A stretch of 40,351 nucleotides of DNA, from assembly GCA_964344775.1 (NCBI GenBank), contig CAYFOO010000006.1, forward strand, positions 1 through 40,351. The letters run 5' to 3'. The notes below the pieces were generated by a model, which saw nothing but the letters and a program-made list of their open reading frames with translations, made no database searches and was not told where the DNA came from. Both the position numbers and the translations under genes were made by a program. This DNA is from CAYFMH01 sp964344775. Its GTDB lineage: Bacteria; Patescibacteriota; Gracilibacteria; UBA4473. Below, in pieces: positions 31,201 through 38,771 of this stretch (positions are counted from its first letter, which is position 1; every line of letters begins with the position of its first letter).

Positions 31201-33438
31201 CAAAGCATAGAGGATCGTGTTATTTGTAATACTTACTGGTTCATCACTCGTGCTTTCAGTAGAAGCATAAATTCGGATCCCTCGGAGTTCTTCATATTTA
31301 CCAGGGTTAGAAACAGCTCGGAGATCAATGGTGTTGTTTTTAATCTCTGTTCCAGCATTAGAATTACCTTCTGCTTCAAGATAGATACCTACTTCATAGT
31401 CTCCGGCAATAACAAGTCCATCAATAATCGCTTTCCCCCCATAAATATTGATAGCCCGACTATCTCTGTTTGGATCTTTTTTATTAATCGTAGCGGCAGA
31501 ACCATCTGCTTTTACGGTGATATTGTTCTTGTTTATCTCAAATTGCTTATAGCTTCCGTCCGCCACATGCACTATTCCTCCGGCAGCGACAGCATTTACA
31601 GCCGCTTGGATATCATAGAAACAATCCACGTTTGCAGTATGTCCGTCGTCTTCACAGGTTTTTCCAATTGGTGGAGCTGGGACAGCATAGGTTTTTGAGA
31701 AAAGGTTAAAGTGAAATCCATAACTCTCACCTCCACATTGTGTTTCTACACATTCATCATAACAACTATCATAATTTCCATTTTCTCCTTCACATTCAAA
31801 TTCACAGTTGTTTTGGCAGTCGTTTTGGCACTCTTCTTGATCGTTTTGACAGTCATTTTGGCAATTATCACGTTCATACTCACATTCTTGGTGATCGTCA
31901 TTTTCTGGATTATCACAATCCTCAGTACATTCATTATGATTTATCTGACAACTTTCCTCACAGTTATTGTCTCCAGCACAATTAGCAAGACAGTCAGGTC
32001 CATAGTTGGAGTTACAATTGTCTTCACAAATGACAGGAGCCTCAGCGATACAAGTATCATAATCTTCATTACAGCTATCATTACAGCTGTCATATTGTCT
32101 ATCACATTCATATCCCGCATCTGTGTAGTCATCGTCTACCCAGACCTCCATCGGAGGAGAAGTAGGGGTACGATGTCGAAGGGTTGGAAGAGCTGTTCCA
32201 TCCAAAGTATTCCAAACCGCCTCAAAATCCCAAGGATTGTTTACATCGACTGTCCCATAAATAGCATGAGTTGAAACCATAAACGCACTCGCTCCTCCTG
32301 ACTCGAGTGTCCCAATTCCATTGTTTTTATTACTATCGGTGAAGTAAGAATTTGTAACATTTCCTCCATTACTTTGCCCAATAAGTCCTCCTATCGTATT
32401 AACTTGCGGATCAAATGCGTGGACTGTAGAGATAAAGGATGGTGCATGATAGGAATGGCTTTGAGCTCTACAATTCATAATCACATCAGCAAAAGAATTT
32501 ACGAGCGAGCTGTAGTAATTAATTCCTAGTAGTCCTCCTGCCTTTGGCCCCTCAGACACCTGAGCATGAGCTGTATTCACAAAAAGGAAATTTGTATTTA
32601 AGACTGTTTGATCACCGTAAAACTGATCACAGCTAACCGTTCCGGTTACGTAGGTGTTGAGAATCGTGTCGTAGCTGTTTTCGGCATATCCGATGAGTCC
32701 TCCTATGTTTGTTCCACCGTCTACATCTACACCGGTAGCGTACACATTTTGAAGTTTTCCTCCTTCACCGCTATTTGAGTAGTCGTATTCGTAGAAATAT
32801 CCTACTAGTGCTCCCACATTGGCTCCTCCCGTTACTTCTGGGTTTTCTAGGGCTATGGATTCTAAAACTCCATCCGATACATACCCAAAAAGTCCCACAT
32901 TCTCATCATTGGGTCGATTGATGTAGAGATTAGTGATTTTGTGTCCGTTCCCATGGAATCGCCCACTAAAAGATTCATTATTCCCAATTGGTTCAAATCC
33001 TTGGTAGTATTCTACTTCGTATTGCTCAGTTTGCTCGTTGTATTCATAGTTTGGATTCCACTGGCTGGTAGCCGAAGCATCAATATCATTGATGAGCTCA
33101 AAGTGCTGGTCATCGTCCACTTCGTAGTCATAATTATAGTTTTGAGTGGCACAATCAATTCCTTGAAGATCATCGAGATTGGCGATTTTCCAAGGATTTT
33201 TTTCTGATCCATCTCCGGAAGCAAATCCATCGAAAGTTTCACAAAATTCAGTTTCCGCTGGTGGTTCTGGAATTACTACATCTCCTTTTAGTTTTTCTCC
33301 TACTTCGGAATAAAAATACCCTCCGAGTCCAGCCATGGAGAGTAAAAAAGCCCCAACAAGGTTCCATTTTAGGATTTGTTGAGTTTTGCTACTTTTACAC
33401 TCTTTTTGATTACATGAACTGTCTTTTGCTTTTTTCAT
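28216..33438 (-). CDS. giant S-layer-homology surface protein with GLUG-like, CX3C-rich and beta-helix regions
   Basis: The start is set at MKKAKDSSCNQKECK because the likely promoter -10 box lies inside the longer frame. The 1740-residue protein has one transmembrane or signal segment (WNLVGAFLLSMAGLGGYFY, about 25-43). GLUG-like repeats (NVGALVGYFYEY, NIGGLIGYAE) lie at about 125-400. An acidic cysteine-rich region with about 22 Cys mostly as CxxxC pairs spans about 446-570. A right-handed beta-helix (repeated NNxI/GxxYGI units) covers about 600-900. Acidic D/E runs are followed by beta domains at about 1040-1200. Finally there are two SLH triplets starting at about 1407 (FADVQGHWAAGY) and 1591 (FVDMKNHWAATH). 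It is probably a major anchored surface or adhesin protein; no enzymatic role is evident. Confidence 0.88.
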   Translation of the reverse strand: MKKAKDSSCNQKECKSSKTQQILKWNLVGAFLLSMAGLGGYFYSEVGEKLKGDVVIPEPPAETEFCETFDGFASGDGSEKNPWKIANLDDLQGIDCATQNYNYDYEVDDDQHFELINDIDASATSQWNPNYEYNEQTEQYEVEYYQGFEPIGNNESFSGRFHGNGHKITNLYINRPNDENVGLFGYVSDGVLESIALENPEVTGGANVGALVGYFYEYDYSNSGEGGKLQNVYATGVDVDGGTNIGGLIGYAENSYDTILNTYVTGTVSCDQFYGDQTVLNTNFLFVNTAHAQVSEGPKAGGLLGINYYSSLVNSFADVIMNCRAQSHSYHAPSFISTVHAFDPQVNTIGGLIGQSNGGNVTNSYFTDSNKNNGIGTLESGGASAFMVSTHAIYGTVDVNNPWDFEAVWNTLDGTALPTLRHRTPTSPPMEVWVDDDYTDAGYECDRQYDSCNDSCNEDYDTCIAEAPVICEDNCNSNYGPDCLANCAGDNNCEESCQINHNECTEDCDNPENDDHQECEYERDNCQNDCQNDQEECQNDCQNNCEFECEGENGNYDSCYDECVETQCGGESYGFHFNLFSKTYAVPAPPIGKTCEDDGHTANVDCFYDIQAAVNAVAAGGIVHVADGSYKQFEINKNNITVKADGSAATINKKDPNRDSRAINIYGGKAIIDGLVIAGDYEVGIYLEAEGNSNAGTEIKNNTIDLRAVSNPGKYEELRGIRIYASTESTSDEPVSITNNTILYALKDTSSWQRIYGMYLSTYDEGRYIVSGNTLTDMTESGNYCDEEDNEGEDCERSVRAIRAQGSSGPSVISSNAITSLNGPNFRTYGIRVRSGKSGGNLTIEKNNISKMGYGIHADYYDEVDVTVQKNNIIDGTYGVYMEESVSGFHVNQNNIYGNTEYGAYNDEQSDDLDAARNWWGDASGPTHEENEEGEGDEISDYVDYEDWATSKINLGDNVVFTSDNSGYADVPTGENELRLGKDKKLDLSKNVKRRNGKKFVFGKDDDEDEDDDIDDAEDYSNKFLKNVDLTKKHGVGDVEVEVDLVVKLNSTDEGEDIIIENEDLEGVSVAIPDQTTVMASETCDFLIQAPTQTSTEGGKAPSGFSFGDFSFEVGSSECVILFDQPLKIEVDGVYTNIAYRPSGSENWITIPTCGGPYEEPENPEFPGDCSLTNGSTKTKVLTYHLTNFSSVTPKPVVGGGAPTHKQNTLSNAYYLSERGSDDRVETVEAVSTQKTQGKVTQPVVLKNIYTKETLELRKDTTITDHAGNVFVDMILPPKRTENVAVAPKGMQILTAVIVNSSTNAGLQFSKSFTLTIPANVLKKDAENIKVFMYNEDKKSYELVRDGGSANAEKDVVTIKARTTGVFVVIDTKGKALPVVQEILKPSAPKIAGQTASVPAKIELPVPPFADVQGHWAAGYINDLRTRGVVVGRTSKNYEPNALLTYAEFSSILQKAFGVGISTKVYQTLLDGYKGGVNPFVSRGEVIKIILDISGVELSTPVKQTSFRDVEIGSPLAKYVGFADGNNLLDGFSDNTFRTDEAITRSGVARVVSNTWKLMGKRPVFRSSAPKMPSFSTDQKRTIPEKLIQPVPAFVDMKNHWAATHVDTLRLRGVITGKTMNDFVPNATVSYAELADIASRAFGINLPSGVYEDIFASNNSPISRGQALKTILDASGLDIRTTESANYLDVPAGSYYEKYINFARKNNLLDGFRGGTFQPGKSITRSEVARVVAEIWELMK

Positions 33439-33482
33439 TTTTTTAAAAATTAGGAAATAGATTATGAAAAAATTCATGCATA

Positions 33483-33512
33483 ATTGTAACATGGCGAAAA
33501 AATAAATGGCAA
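33483..33512 (-). promoter_or_regulatory. promoter for the giant SLH gene
   Basis: On the minus strand TTGCCA (33507-33512) and TACAAT (33483-33488) are 18 bp apart. Transcription would begin near 33477, downstream of the earliest in-frame start and upstream of the chosen ATG. Confidence 0.5.
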
Positions 33513-33581
33513 AGAAAATATAATTTTTCAGTTTACACCTCTCTCGTTACTTGGTAATAGGAAATTGAAAATTACAATTTT

Positions 33582-33609
33582 TTGACAAAAAAAACAAAAC
33601 CATTAAAAA
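33582..33609 (+). promoter_or_regulatory. promoter for the VanW-domain gene
   Basis: TTGACA and TAAAAA are 16 bp apart. The ATG at 33623 is only 13 bp past the -10, implying a very short leader. Confidence 0.5.
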
Positions 33610-33622
33610 GCCGGCATCAAAG

Positions 33623-34534
33623 ATGCAAATATTTGAAAAAGAAGATGTTTTAATATTTTTAAAAGGCGGTCTTACGGGACTTTTGATGTTTTTTGGGGCT
33701 AGTATTTTTTTGAACAATTATTCTCATGCTTCTGAAGCTCCAAAATCCCTAATAGAAGCGAATAAAATAGATTCCAAAGTCTCGGTTTTGCCAAAATCCC
33801 CTGAGCCAATAAAAATAGAGATTGCGGGCACACTTCAAACAGTTTTCATTCCGGAAGAATACCAAGCCACAGGAATCAAAGAAGTAATTGCCGTGGGAAG
33901 CTCAAGTTTTGCCGATTCTGCTCCTTCTCGAATCAAAAATATTCGAACAGCCGTAGCAAAGTTTGATGGAACACTCATTCATCAGGGAGAAATCTTTTCT
34001 TTCAATGAAATACTGGAATCAGTGAATCGACGACACGGATATGTGAGAGATTTAGTCGTTCAGGGGGGCAGAAATGTATGGGAGATGGGTGGGGGAGTTT
34101 GTCAGCTTTCTACTTCTATATTTCGAGCAGCACTCAATGCCGGCCTCCCCATACCAGCAGCCAAAAATCATTCCGTAGCAATCCCATACTACAAACCCTA
34201 TGGCTTGGATGCCGCGGTTTACATGCCAAATCTGGATCTACAATTTGTAAATGACACCCCTGGAGACATTCTGATGCATGTTTGGATGATAGAAGAAGAG
34301 CTCGTAGTGGTGCTGTATGGAACAAAAGATAGTCGAGAAGTCGTACTTGATGGGCCATACCTCAACAAACGTCTTGCAGATCCAGAGCAAGCTCATGGTT
34401 TAGATCCTTCAGATATTTCTGAAAAAAGGTTAGATTATCGATCTTTTCAAGTTCAGTGGGTTCGATCTATTAAGCACAAAGGGGAAAAAAAGGAGAAATT
34501 GTTTACTTCGTGGTACCGAAGAGGGATTTTTTAG
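33623..34534 (+). CDS. VanW-family protein, membrane-anchored
   Basis: The 303-residue protein has an N-terminal transmembrane segment (FLKGGLTGLLMFFGASIFL, about 12-30). A VanW domain (about 95-235) shows the family signature GGGVCQLSTSIFRAALNAGL and HSVAIPYYKPYGLDAAVY. VanW proteins occur in vancomycin-resistance clusters and widely elsewhere, with unknown biochemical function, probably at the cell wall. It is divergent from the giant SLH gene. Confidence 0.88.
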   Translation: MQIFEKEDVLIFLKGGLTGLLMFFGASIFLNNYSHASEAPKSLIEANKIDSKVSVLPKSPEPIKIEIAGTLQTVFIPEEYQATGIKEVIAVGSSSFADSAPSRIKNIRTAVAKFDGTLIHQGEIFSFNEILESVNRRHGYVRDLVVQGGRNVWEMGGGVCQLSTSIFRAALNAGLPIPAAKNHSVAIPYYKPYGLDAAVYMPNLDLQFVNDTPGDILMHVWMIEEELVVVLYGTKDSREVVLDGPYLNKRLADPEQAHGLDPSDISEKRLDYRSFQVQWVRSIKHKGEKKEKLFTSWYRRGIF

Positions 34535-34656
34535 TTTAAAAAATTTTGCCAATTAGAAAAAAGCAAACGCAATTTTTTTTGGTACTTGTTTTTTTTCTGA
34601 CCGGCCATCCGACCTGTCCTCCGAAACATAGTGAAGGAGGAAGTTTTAACGTAGGA

Positions 34657-34733
34657 TGGTCGGGGTGAGAGGACTCGAACCTCCGGCCTCATGGTCCCAA
34701 ACCATGCACTCTAGCCAACTGAGCTACACCCCG
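34657..34733 (-). tRNA. tRNA-Pro (anticodon UGG), CCA encoded
   Basis: The minus-strand sequence folds as a full cloverleaf. The acceptor CGGGGTG pairs with CACCCCG. The D arm contains AGCTCAGTTGGCTAGAG, the anticodon stem is CATGG/CCATG with loop TTTGGGA, and the T arm contains GGTTCGAGTCC. The discriminator is A and CCA is genome-encoded at 34657-34659. C1-G72 and A73 fit bacterial tRNA-Pro. Confidence 0.95.
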
Positions 34734-34777
34734 GCGTCGTCGCAGACGACGCACACTCCATTCCGAAGTATCGGAAT
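34734..34777. repeat. two hairpins abutting the 5' end of tRNA-Pro
   Basis: GCGTCGT/ACGACGC (34734-34752) begins one base from the mature tRNA 5' end. ATTCCGA/TCGGAAT (34760-34777) follows. Both would be in the 5' leader of the tRNA precursor. Confidence 0.7.
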
Positions 34778-34960
34778 TTCGTTAAGCTTTGTCTGCTCCT
34801 CCTTTCAAAACTTCATCTGTCCTTAAGACTTAACTTTGTAGATAAAGTTTTGTGTTTTTAAGATCGTGCTTTTATCCAAAGCCTGGAGAAGTTATCCATT
34901 TCTCGTGAAAATTCAAGCGGTTTTTTGAAAATAATCAAATAATCATTAGGATGATAGAAA

Positions 34961-36205
34961 ATGTTCAAAAGAATATTTCAATTTCTTTCTCCCTATGCTG
35001 ATCCTTTTGAGAAAAAGGTAGATGATTTTTTTGGTCATCTCACTCCGATTTCTCCAATTGCAAAGATTCGAAATAAAGCAGATGAATTACTGCAAAAAGA
35101 TATTATCCGAGTGATTGTTTTTTGTGAGTATCGATTCAAAAAATATAAAAAGCTAAAAAGAAGCTATCGAAGAAAGTGTTATGCCAATGCAGAATTGATC
35201 AAGCAGGATTTTTTATCATTTTTTATGAAAAACAAAGAAGATCTGATCGGAAAATTAAAATACCAAAAAGTGCCTGCAGAACTGAAAAAAGACGAACAAT
35301 TCCAGTTTCTTTTTGCGATTATGCAGTATCTAGCATTGGGCAAAAGACTAGAATATCAGGCCGGAAGTGCATTTGAAAAGCTCCTTCGAGATCCCAAAAA
35401 GCATAAATTGATAGGGGATTGTAATCAAGTTGCTACCCTCTACATCGCTCTTTTTGCACAAAAATACTCAATTCAGGATTTAAAATTAAAACTGGTCCCC
35501 GGACATGTCTGTTTGCATTATGAAGGTGTGGATATTGAGACCACGACCGGTCACTTTGCTCATTATGAGGATTATGAAAACCTCGTGTCTGTGGAGGAAA
35601 TGATTGCGATTAATCTTCTGGATATTCCTGATCAGGTAGAAAATCAGTACCGATTGAGTCCCAAAGAGTTCCTAGAAGCTTCAAAAATTGCCTTTTTGTT
35701 CTCCAGCAATAGGGACTTGGCACAAAAAAACCTGAAAACCGCGTATCACAATCTAGCCGTTACGCGATTGAAAACGAAAAACTTCACTGATGCAGAAAAT
35801 TTTGCAAAAAAAACAGAAAATAAAGATTTATTAAATTCAACTTATACGCAGGCGGTATTTTATTATCTGGAAAAGAAAAAGTTTTCTACGGCAAAGGGTT
35901 ATGCTCAAAAAAGTGGAAATCCAGAATTAATAAAAGCCGTAATTCATACACGAGCGATCAATCTACTCAATCGAAAAAAATACGGTGCAGCCCGACAAAA
36001 ATTCGGCCAAATTCATGATTCTCAGGGCAAAAAAATGTGCGACCAAAACGAATTGTATGATCTATGGGAAGATATCCGGAAGTATAAACACTTTAAAGAT
36101 TATCAACGAAATAGGTCAAAAATGAAAAAAGCACGGGATTTAGCCAAAAAAGTTCAAGAAAAGGGGATTGTGGATTTTTGTGAGGAGGTTCTGCAGAAGG
36201 TATAA
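34961..36205 (+). CDS. transglutaminase-like protein with TPR-like C-terminus
   Basis: The 414-residue protein lacks a signal peptide. A basic helical N-terminal part (1-140) leads to a transglutaminase-like core. The likely nucleophile is Cys in GDCNQVATLYIALFA (about 152-166), the His is in VPGHVCLHYEG (about 179-189), and the acid is in DIETTTGHF. Residues from about 245 onward are helical repeats of TPR type (AYHNLAVTRLKTKNFTDAENFAKK, AVFYYLEKKKFSTAKGYAQK, AINLLNRKKYGAARQKF). Such Cys-protease-like/TPR combinations occur in bacteria, but the substrate is unknown. A weak AGGATG precedes the ATG. Confidence 0.7.
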   Translation: MFKRIFQFLSPYADPFEKKVDDFFGHLTPISPIAKIRNKADELLQKDIIRVIVFCEYRFKKYKKLKRSYRRKCYANAELIKQDFLSFFMKNKEDLIGKLKYQKVPAELKKDEQFQFLFAIMQYLALGKRLEYQAGSAFEKLLRDPKKHKLIGDCNQVATLYIALFAQKYSIQDLKLKLVPGHVCLHYEGVDIETTTGHFAHYEDYENLVSVEEMIAINLLDIPDQVENQYRLSPKEFLEASKIAFLFSSNRDLAQKNLKTAYHNLAVTRLKTKNFTDAENFAKKTENKDLLNSTYTQAVFYYLEKKKFSTAKGYAQKSGNPELIKAVIHTRAINLLNRKKYGAARQKFGQIHDSQGKKMCDQNELYDLWEDIRKYKHFKDYQRNRSKMKKARDLAKKVQEKGIVDFCEEVLQKV

Positions 36206-36262
36206 AAATGTGGGGGATTGGTTGTAGGTGGTGGAAAATATTTACTAAAATGGAATGGGAAT

Positions 36263-36291
36263 TTGCTTTTTTGTGATTTTTGGTGTATAAT
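36263..36291 (+). promoter_or_regulatory. promoter for the first orphan pair
   Basis: TTGCTT and a perfect TATAAT are 17 bp apart, 22 bp before the ATG at 36314. Confidence 0.7.
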
Positions 36292-36313
36292 GGCCAGATA
36301 ATTTTTTATTAAC

Positions 36314-36490
36314 ATGACTCAAAAAGCCGACCCAAATCAAGATCCAAAAGAGTTTGACTTTGTAGCCAAGCTGCTTCTGAAAAATATTAAAAAAGAGCAG
36401 AACAAAGGCAAGGAGAGGGCAAGTCAAGCAAAAAAGAATAAAGATTTGGCGTCGATCGAAAATGAAATGGATAAGGCTTATAAAAATTAA
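36314..36490 (+). CDS. small charged protein, 58 aa, first member of an orphan pair
   Basis: The protein starts MTQKADPNQDPKEFDFVAKL, continues with a K/E/Q-rich helix and ends SIENEMDKAYKN. The N-terminus (MxQ-xDPxxDPK) and C-terminus (E-M...LxSE-D-A-x-N type) resemble the 101-aa protein at 38443-38748. It has its own promoter and is followed after 4 bp by the next gene. No function is known. Confidence 0.7.
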   Translation: MTQKADPNQDPKEFDFVAKLLLKNIKKEQNKGKERASQAKKNKDLASIENEMDKAYKN

Positions 36491-36494
36491 TCCC

Positions 36495-37313
36495 ATGAAA
36501 AATTTTGAAACCGGTATCGGAAAATTCTTGTTTCGACAGTCTCCAGAATCAGTTCGTGAGGTAGTACATGCAGAAGCAGAAAAAAAAGAATCTAAAGAAA
36601 AAAACAGAATAGATCAAGACACACTCTGGCGTCATCCAGTGATTCAAGAACTTCGTAATACTGGTGATCTACAAAGTTTTGAAAAAGGATTGATGAGAAC
36701 TTATCGAGAATTACAAGCTCATCCAGAGTATGGTCAAAAATTCAAAGATATGACGCCTAATTATTTTGTAGAAAAATATTGTGATTTGAGAGGGACATGG
36801 AAAAAAATCATAGCAAGGTCAGGAGAAGAAAGTCAGTTGGACAGCTTTGCGACAGCGGCTGGAAAAGTAGAAGCAATGCCAGTTCCACCTTCTGTGACAG
36901 AACGAGCAGAAGGCAATATTTTATCTCGTAAAAACATGGAAAAAATCCGTGTTGCTTGTGATGCCGAAGGATATGGTTTTGTAGATGGAAGCCTCAAAAA
37001 ATCTGCTCTGGTAGGGCCTGGAGGGTACGAAGGGAAAGCGGTAGGTCCTGATGGCAAAAAGTATCGAATCAGTGTTTGGTTCCCAACAGATGGAAGCCAA
37101 GCAGCGTTTGAAGTAATAGGACTTGCTGGAAAAGTAGAAAGTCTTTCTGTTGCTGCTGAAAACATGTTGAAAGAAGAAGGATTTAAAAATGTAAGAAAAA
37201 TCCCTTCAGGAGGTAGGAGAATCGTAAGATATCGAGGAATTGATAGAAACGGAAATGAATGCGTAGTAAGTGTCTGGAGACGGCAGGGAAAGCTAGTACA
37301 TATGAATTTATGA
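36495..37313 (+). CDS. orphan protein, 272 aa, with two related C-terminal modules
   Basis: The start is set at MKNFETGIGKFLFRQSPES; the longer frame overlaps the preceding gene. A charged linker and a helical region (about 45-115) precede what look like two related alpha/beta modules. Module 1 contains EGYGFVDG...GYEGKAVGPDGKKYRISVW. Module 2 contains EEGFKNV...GGRRIVRYRGIDRNGNECVVSVW. The matching pattern is G-(Y/F)...DG/NG-x-x-x-SVW. The N-terminal MKNxxxGIG is shared with the gene at 38772. It ends in TGA, rare here. An IS30 element begins 20 bp after its stop. Function is unknown. Confidence 0.75.
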   Translation: MKNFETGIGKFLFRQSPESVREVVHAEAEKKESKEKNRIDQDTLWRHPVIQELRNTGDLQSFEKGLMRTYRELQAHPEYGQKFKDMTPNYFVEKYCDLRGTWKKIIARSGEESQLDSFATAAGKVEAMPVPPSVTERAEGNILSRKNMEKIRVACDAEGYGFVDGSLKKSALVGPGGYEGKAVGPDGKKYRISVWFPTDGSQAAFEVIGLAGKVESLSVAAENMLKEEGFKNVRKIPSGGRRIVRYRGIDRNGNECVVSVWRRQGKLVHMNL

Positions 37314-37332
37314 ATATTAACTTCTAAAATAG

Positions 37333-38368
37333 AACCGAACAAAAAGGAGGAGTCATGTTAGACTCCAAAGTAACTACACTTTAACCCTTTTTGTTCATGA
37401 ATCATTTTACCCTAAGAGAGCGAAAAACGCTCAAAGATCTTTTACATACCGAAGAAACCTACCGAGAAATAGCGAAAGTCTTGCAGAAGGCTCTAAGTTC
37501 TGTATCTGATGAGATAAACAGAAACGAAGGTCGATTTAAGTACGATCCATACAAAGCAGAAGCTCGAGCCCAGAAATTGAAACAAGATAGATCCAAGCGT
37601 ACAAAATTGGAAATATCACCGGGACTCAAAGAGTTCGTAATCAACAAGATTAAAGAAGATTGGTCTCCCGAACAGATCTCAGAAACGCTCAGTCAAAAGG
37701 CTAATGGAAAATCTATCTTATCGACCGAAACAATCTATCAATTCGTCTTTTCTGAGGAAGGAAAACAGCTCAAACTCTGGATGCATCTGCGTCACAAAAA
37801 GAAGCCACAAAGACAATCCTGGAGCGAACGAAGAAAATACAAATCTCGAATTAAAATCCCTGAACGACAGCATATCTCGCTTCGTCCTCCTGCAGCTACA
37901 TTACGTACAGAATTTGGTCATTTTGAAGCTGATCTCATGATATTCTCTCAATCAAAAAAAGTGCTTGCTGTATTTGTAGATCGGTTCTCAAGACAAACCT
38001 ATGCATTCATCAATCCCGATAAAACGGCTTCTGCCATGAAAGATACATTGCGTGAATTTATCACAACTGTCGGAGTTGGACTTGTTAAATCTATTTCTTT
38101 CGACAATGGAACTGAAAATTTTTATCACCACGAAGTTCGAGAAGAATTTGGCTCTTTTGAGACTTTCTTTTGTGATCCGTATTGCTCTTGGCAAAAAGGA
38201 ACCGTTGAAAACACTAATAAACTTCTTAGACAGTACTTTCCTAGAGATATTTCTGATAACGACTTAAACGAAAATTTCCTTTCCTCTGTTATCCATAAAC
38301 TCAATAATAGACCTAGAAAATGCATCAATTTCCTTCCTCCCATAAAACTTCATCCTTTTTGTTCGGTT
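37333..38368 (+). mobile_element. intact IS30-family insertion sequence, 1036 bp
   Basis: Perfect 16-bp terminal inverted repeats, AACCGAACAAAAAGGA at 37333-37348 and its complement at 38353-38368, enclose a full IS30-type transposase. The element is flanked by a 3-bp direct repeat TAG (37330-37332 and 38369-38371), consistent with IS30-family target duplication. A hairpin GGAGTC-atgtta-GACTCC lies at 37349-37366, just inside the left end. Confidence 0.93.
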
Positions 38369-38371
38369 TAG
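37397..38371 (+). CDS. IS30-family transposase
   Basis: The start is set at ATG 37397 (MNHFTLRERKTLKDLL); a TTG two codons upstream is possible. The 324-residue protein has an N-terminal HTH (about 1-60) typical of IS30 and a DDE catalytic core: GHFEADLMIF, SFDNGTEN, and KGTVENTNKLLRQYFPR, followed by LNNRPRKCINF. The reading frame continues through the right inverted repeat (encoding PFCSV), and its stop TAG is the right copy of the target duplication. All catalytic residues are intact, so the element may be active. Confidence 0.95.
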   Translation: MNHFTLRERKTLKDLLHTEETYREIAKVLQKALSSVSDEINRNEGRFKYDPYKAEARAQKLKQDRSKRTKLEISPGLKEFVINKIKEDWSPEQISETLSQKANGKSILSTETIYQFVFSEEGKQLKLWMHLRHKKKPQRQSWSERRKYKSRIKIPERQHISLRPPAATLRTEFGHFEADLMIFSQSKKVLAVFVDRFSRQTYAFINPDKTASAMKDTLREFITTVGVGLVKSISFDNGTENFYHHEVREEFGSFETFFCDPYCSWQKGTVENTNKLLRQYFPRDISDNDLNENFLSSVIHKLNNRPRKCINFLPPIKLHPFCSV

Positions 38372-38392
38372 TACTTGAATTGGTATAAATAT

Positions 38393-38421
38393 TTGCAATT
38401 TATAATAAATGAGAGTATAAT
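38393..38421 (+). promoter_or_regulatory. promoter for the second orphan pair
   Basis: TTGCAA and a perfect TATAAT are 17 bp apart, 21 bp before the ATG at 38443. It lies just outside the IS30 right end, so it is independent of the element. Confidence 0.7.
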
Positions 38422-38442
38422 ACTCCGATAACCAAATAAAAA

Positions 38443-38748
38443 ATGGCTCAAATTGACCCAAAAGATGATCCGAAGCAGATTGCCATCCAGATGGTAGAAC
38501 AGATGGTGGGGATATCTGATGAAGATAGAGCGAATTTGCTAACACTCGTGAAGAATGTTCCACCAGAGAAAGCAGAACAAGCTATTGGGATGATTGTGGA
38601 AACCCAAAAAAATCTTACACGCCTCAATAAAGAAAAGAACCAAAAAATAAAAAAAAGAGTTAACGAGATTAAAGAAGAAAAAAGTCAAAAAGATGAGGAA
38701 AAAGAAATGGCAGCTCTGGATTCGGAGCTGGATTCAGCTTTTAATTAG
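38443..38748 (+). CDS. small charged protein, 101 aa, first member of the second orphan pair
   Basis: MAQIDPKDDPKQIAIQMVEQMVG is followed by a helical segment (DEDRANLLTLVKNVPPEKAEQAIGMIVETQ), a K/E-rich coiled coil, and the acidic end ALDSELDSAFN. The N- and C-termini resemble the 58-aa protein at 36314-36490, which lacks the middle helical segment. No family is recognised. Confidence 0.7.
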   Translation: MAQIDPKDDPKQIAIQMVEQMVGISDEDRANLLTLVKNVPPEKAEQAIGMIVETQKNLTRLNKEKNQKIKKRVNEIKEEKSQKDEEKEMAALDSELDSAFN

Positions 38749-38771
38749 TTTATTTTTTAATTTTTAATAAA

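Larger units (their letters stand above)
34535..34960. other. 426-bp intergenic region holding tRNA-Pro and flanking palindromes
   Basis: Apart from the tRNA there is a T-rich stretch after the VanW gene. A nested inverted repeat (34601-34663) has outer arms CCGGCCATCC and GGATGGTCGG and inner arms CCTCC and GGAGG. Two hairpins (34734-34752 and 34760-34777) lie next to the tRNA 5' end. GAGAAG-ttatccatt-TCTC lies near 34887. No protein gene is seen. Confidence 0.6.

Noticed and set aside
31711..32274. 187-residue I/T/F-rich frame opposite the Cys-rich region, resembling a membrane protein
   Set aside because: Its hydrophobicity is explained by antisense reading of D/E/N/C-rich codons in the giant SLH gene.
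37311..37313. TGA possibly read as glycine, as in some Gracilibacteria
   Set aside because: Conserved genes such as ftsZ, secD, ung and yidC are complete without internal TGA, so there is no sign of reassignment; TGA is simply a rare stop here.
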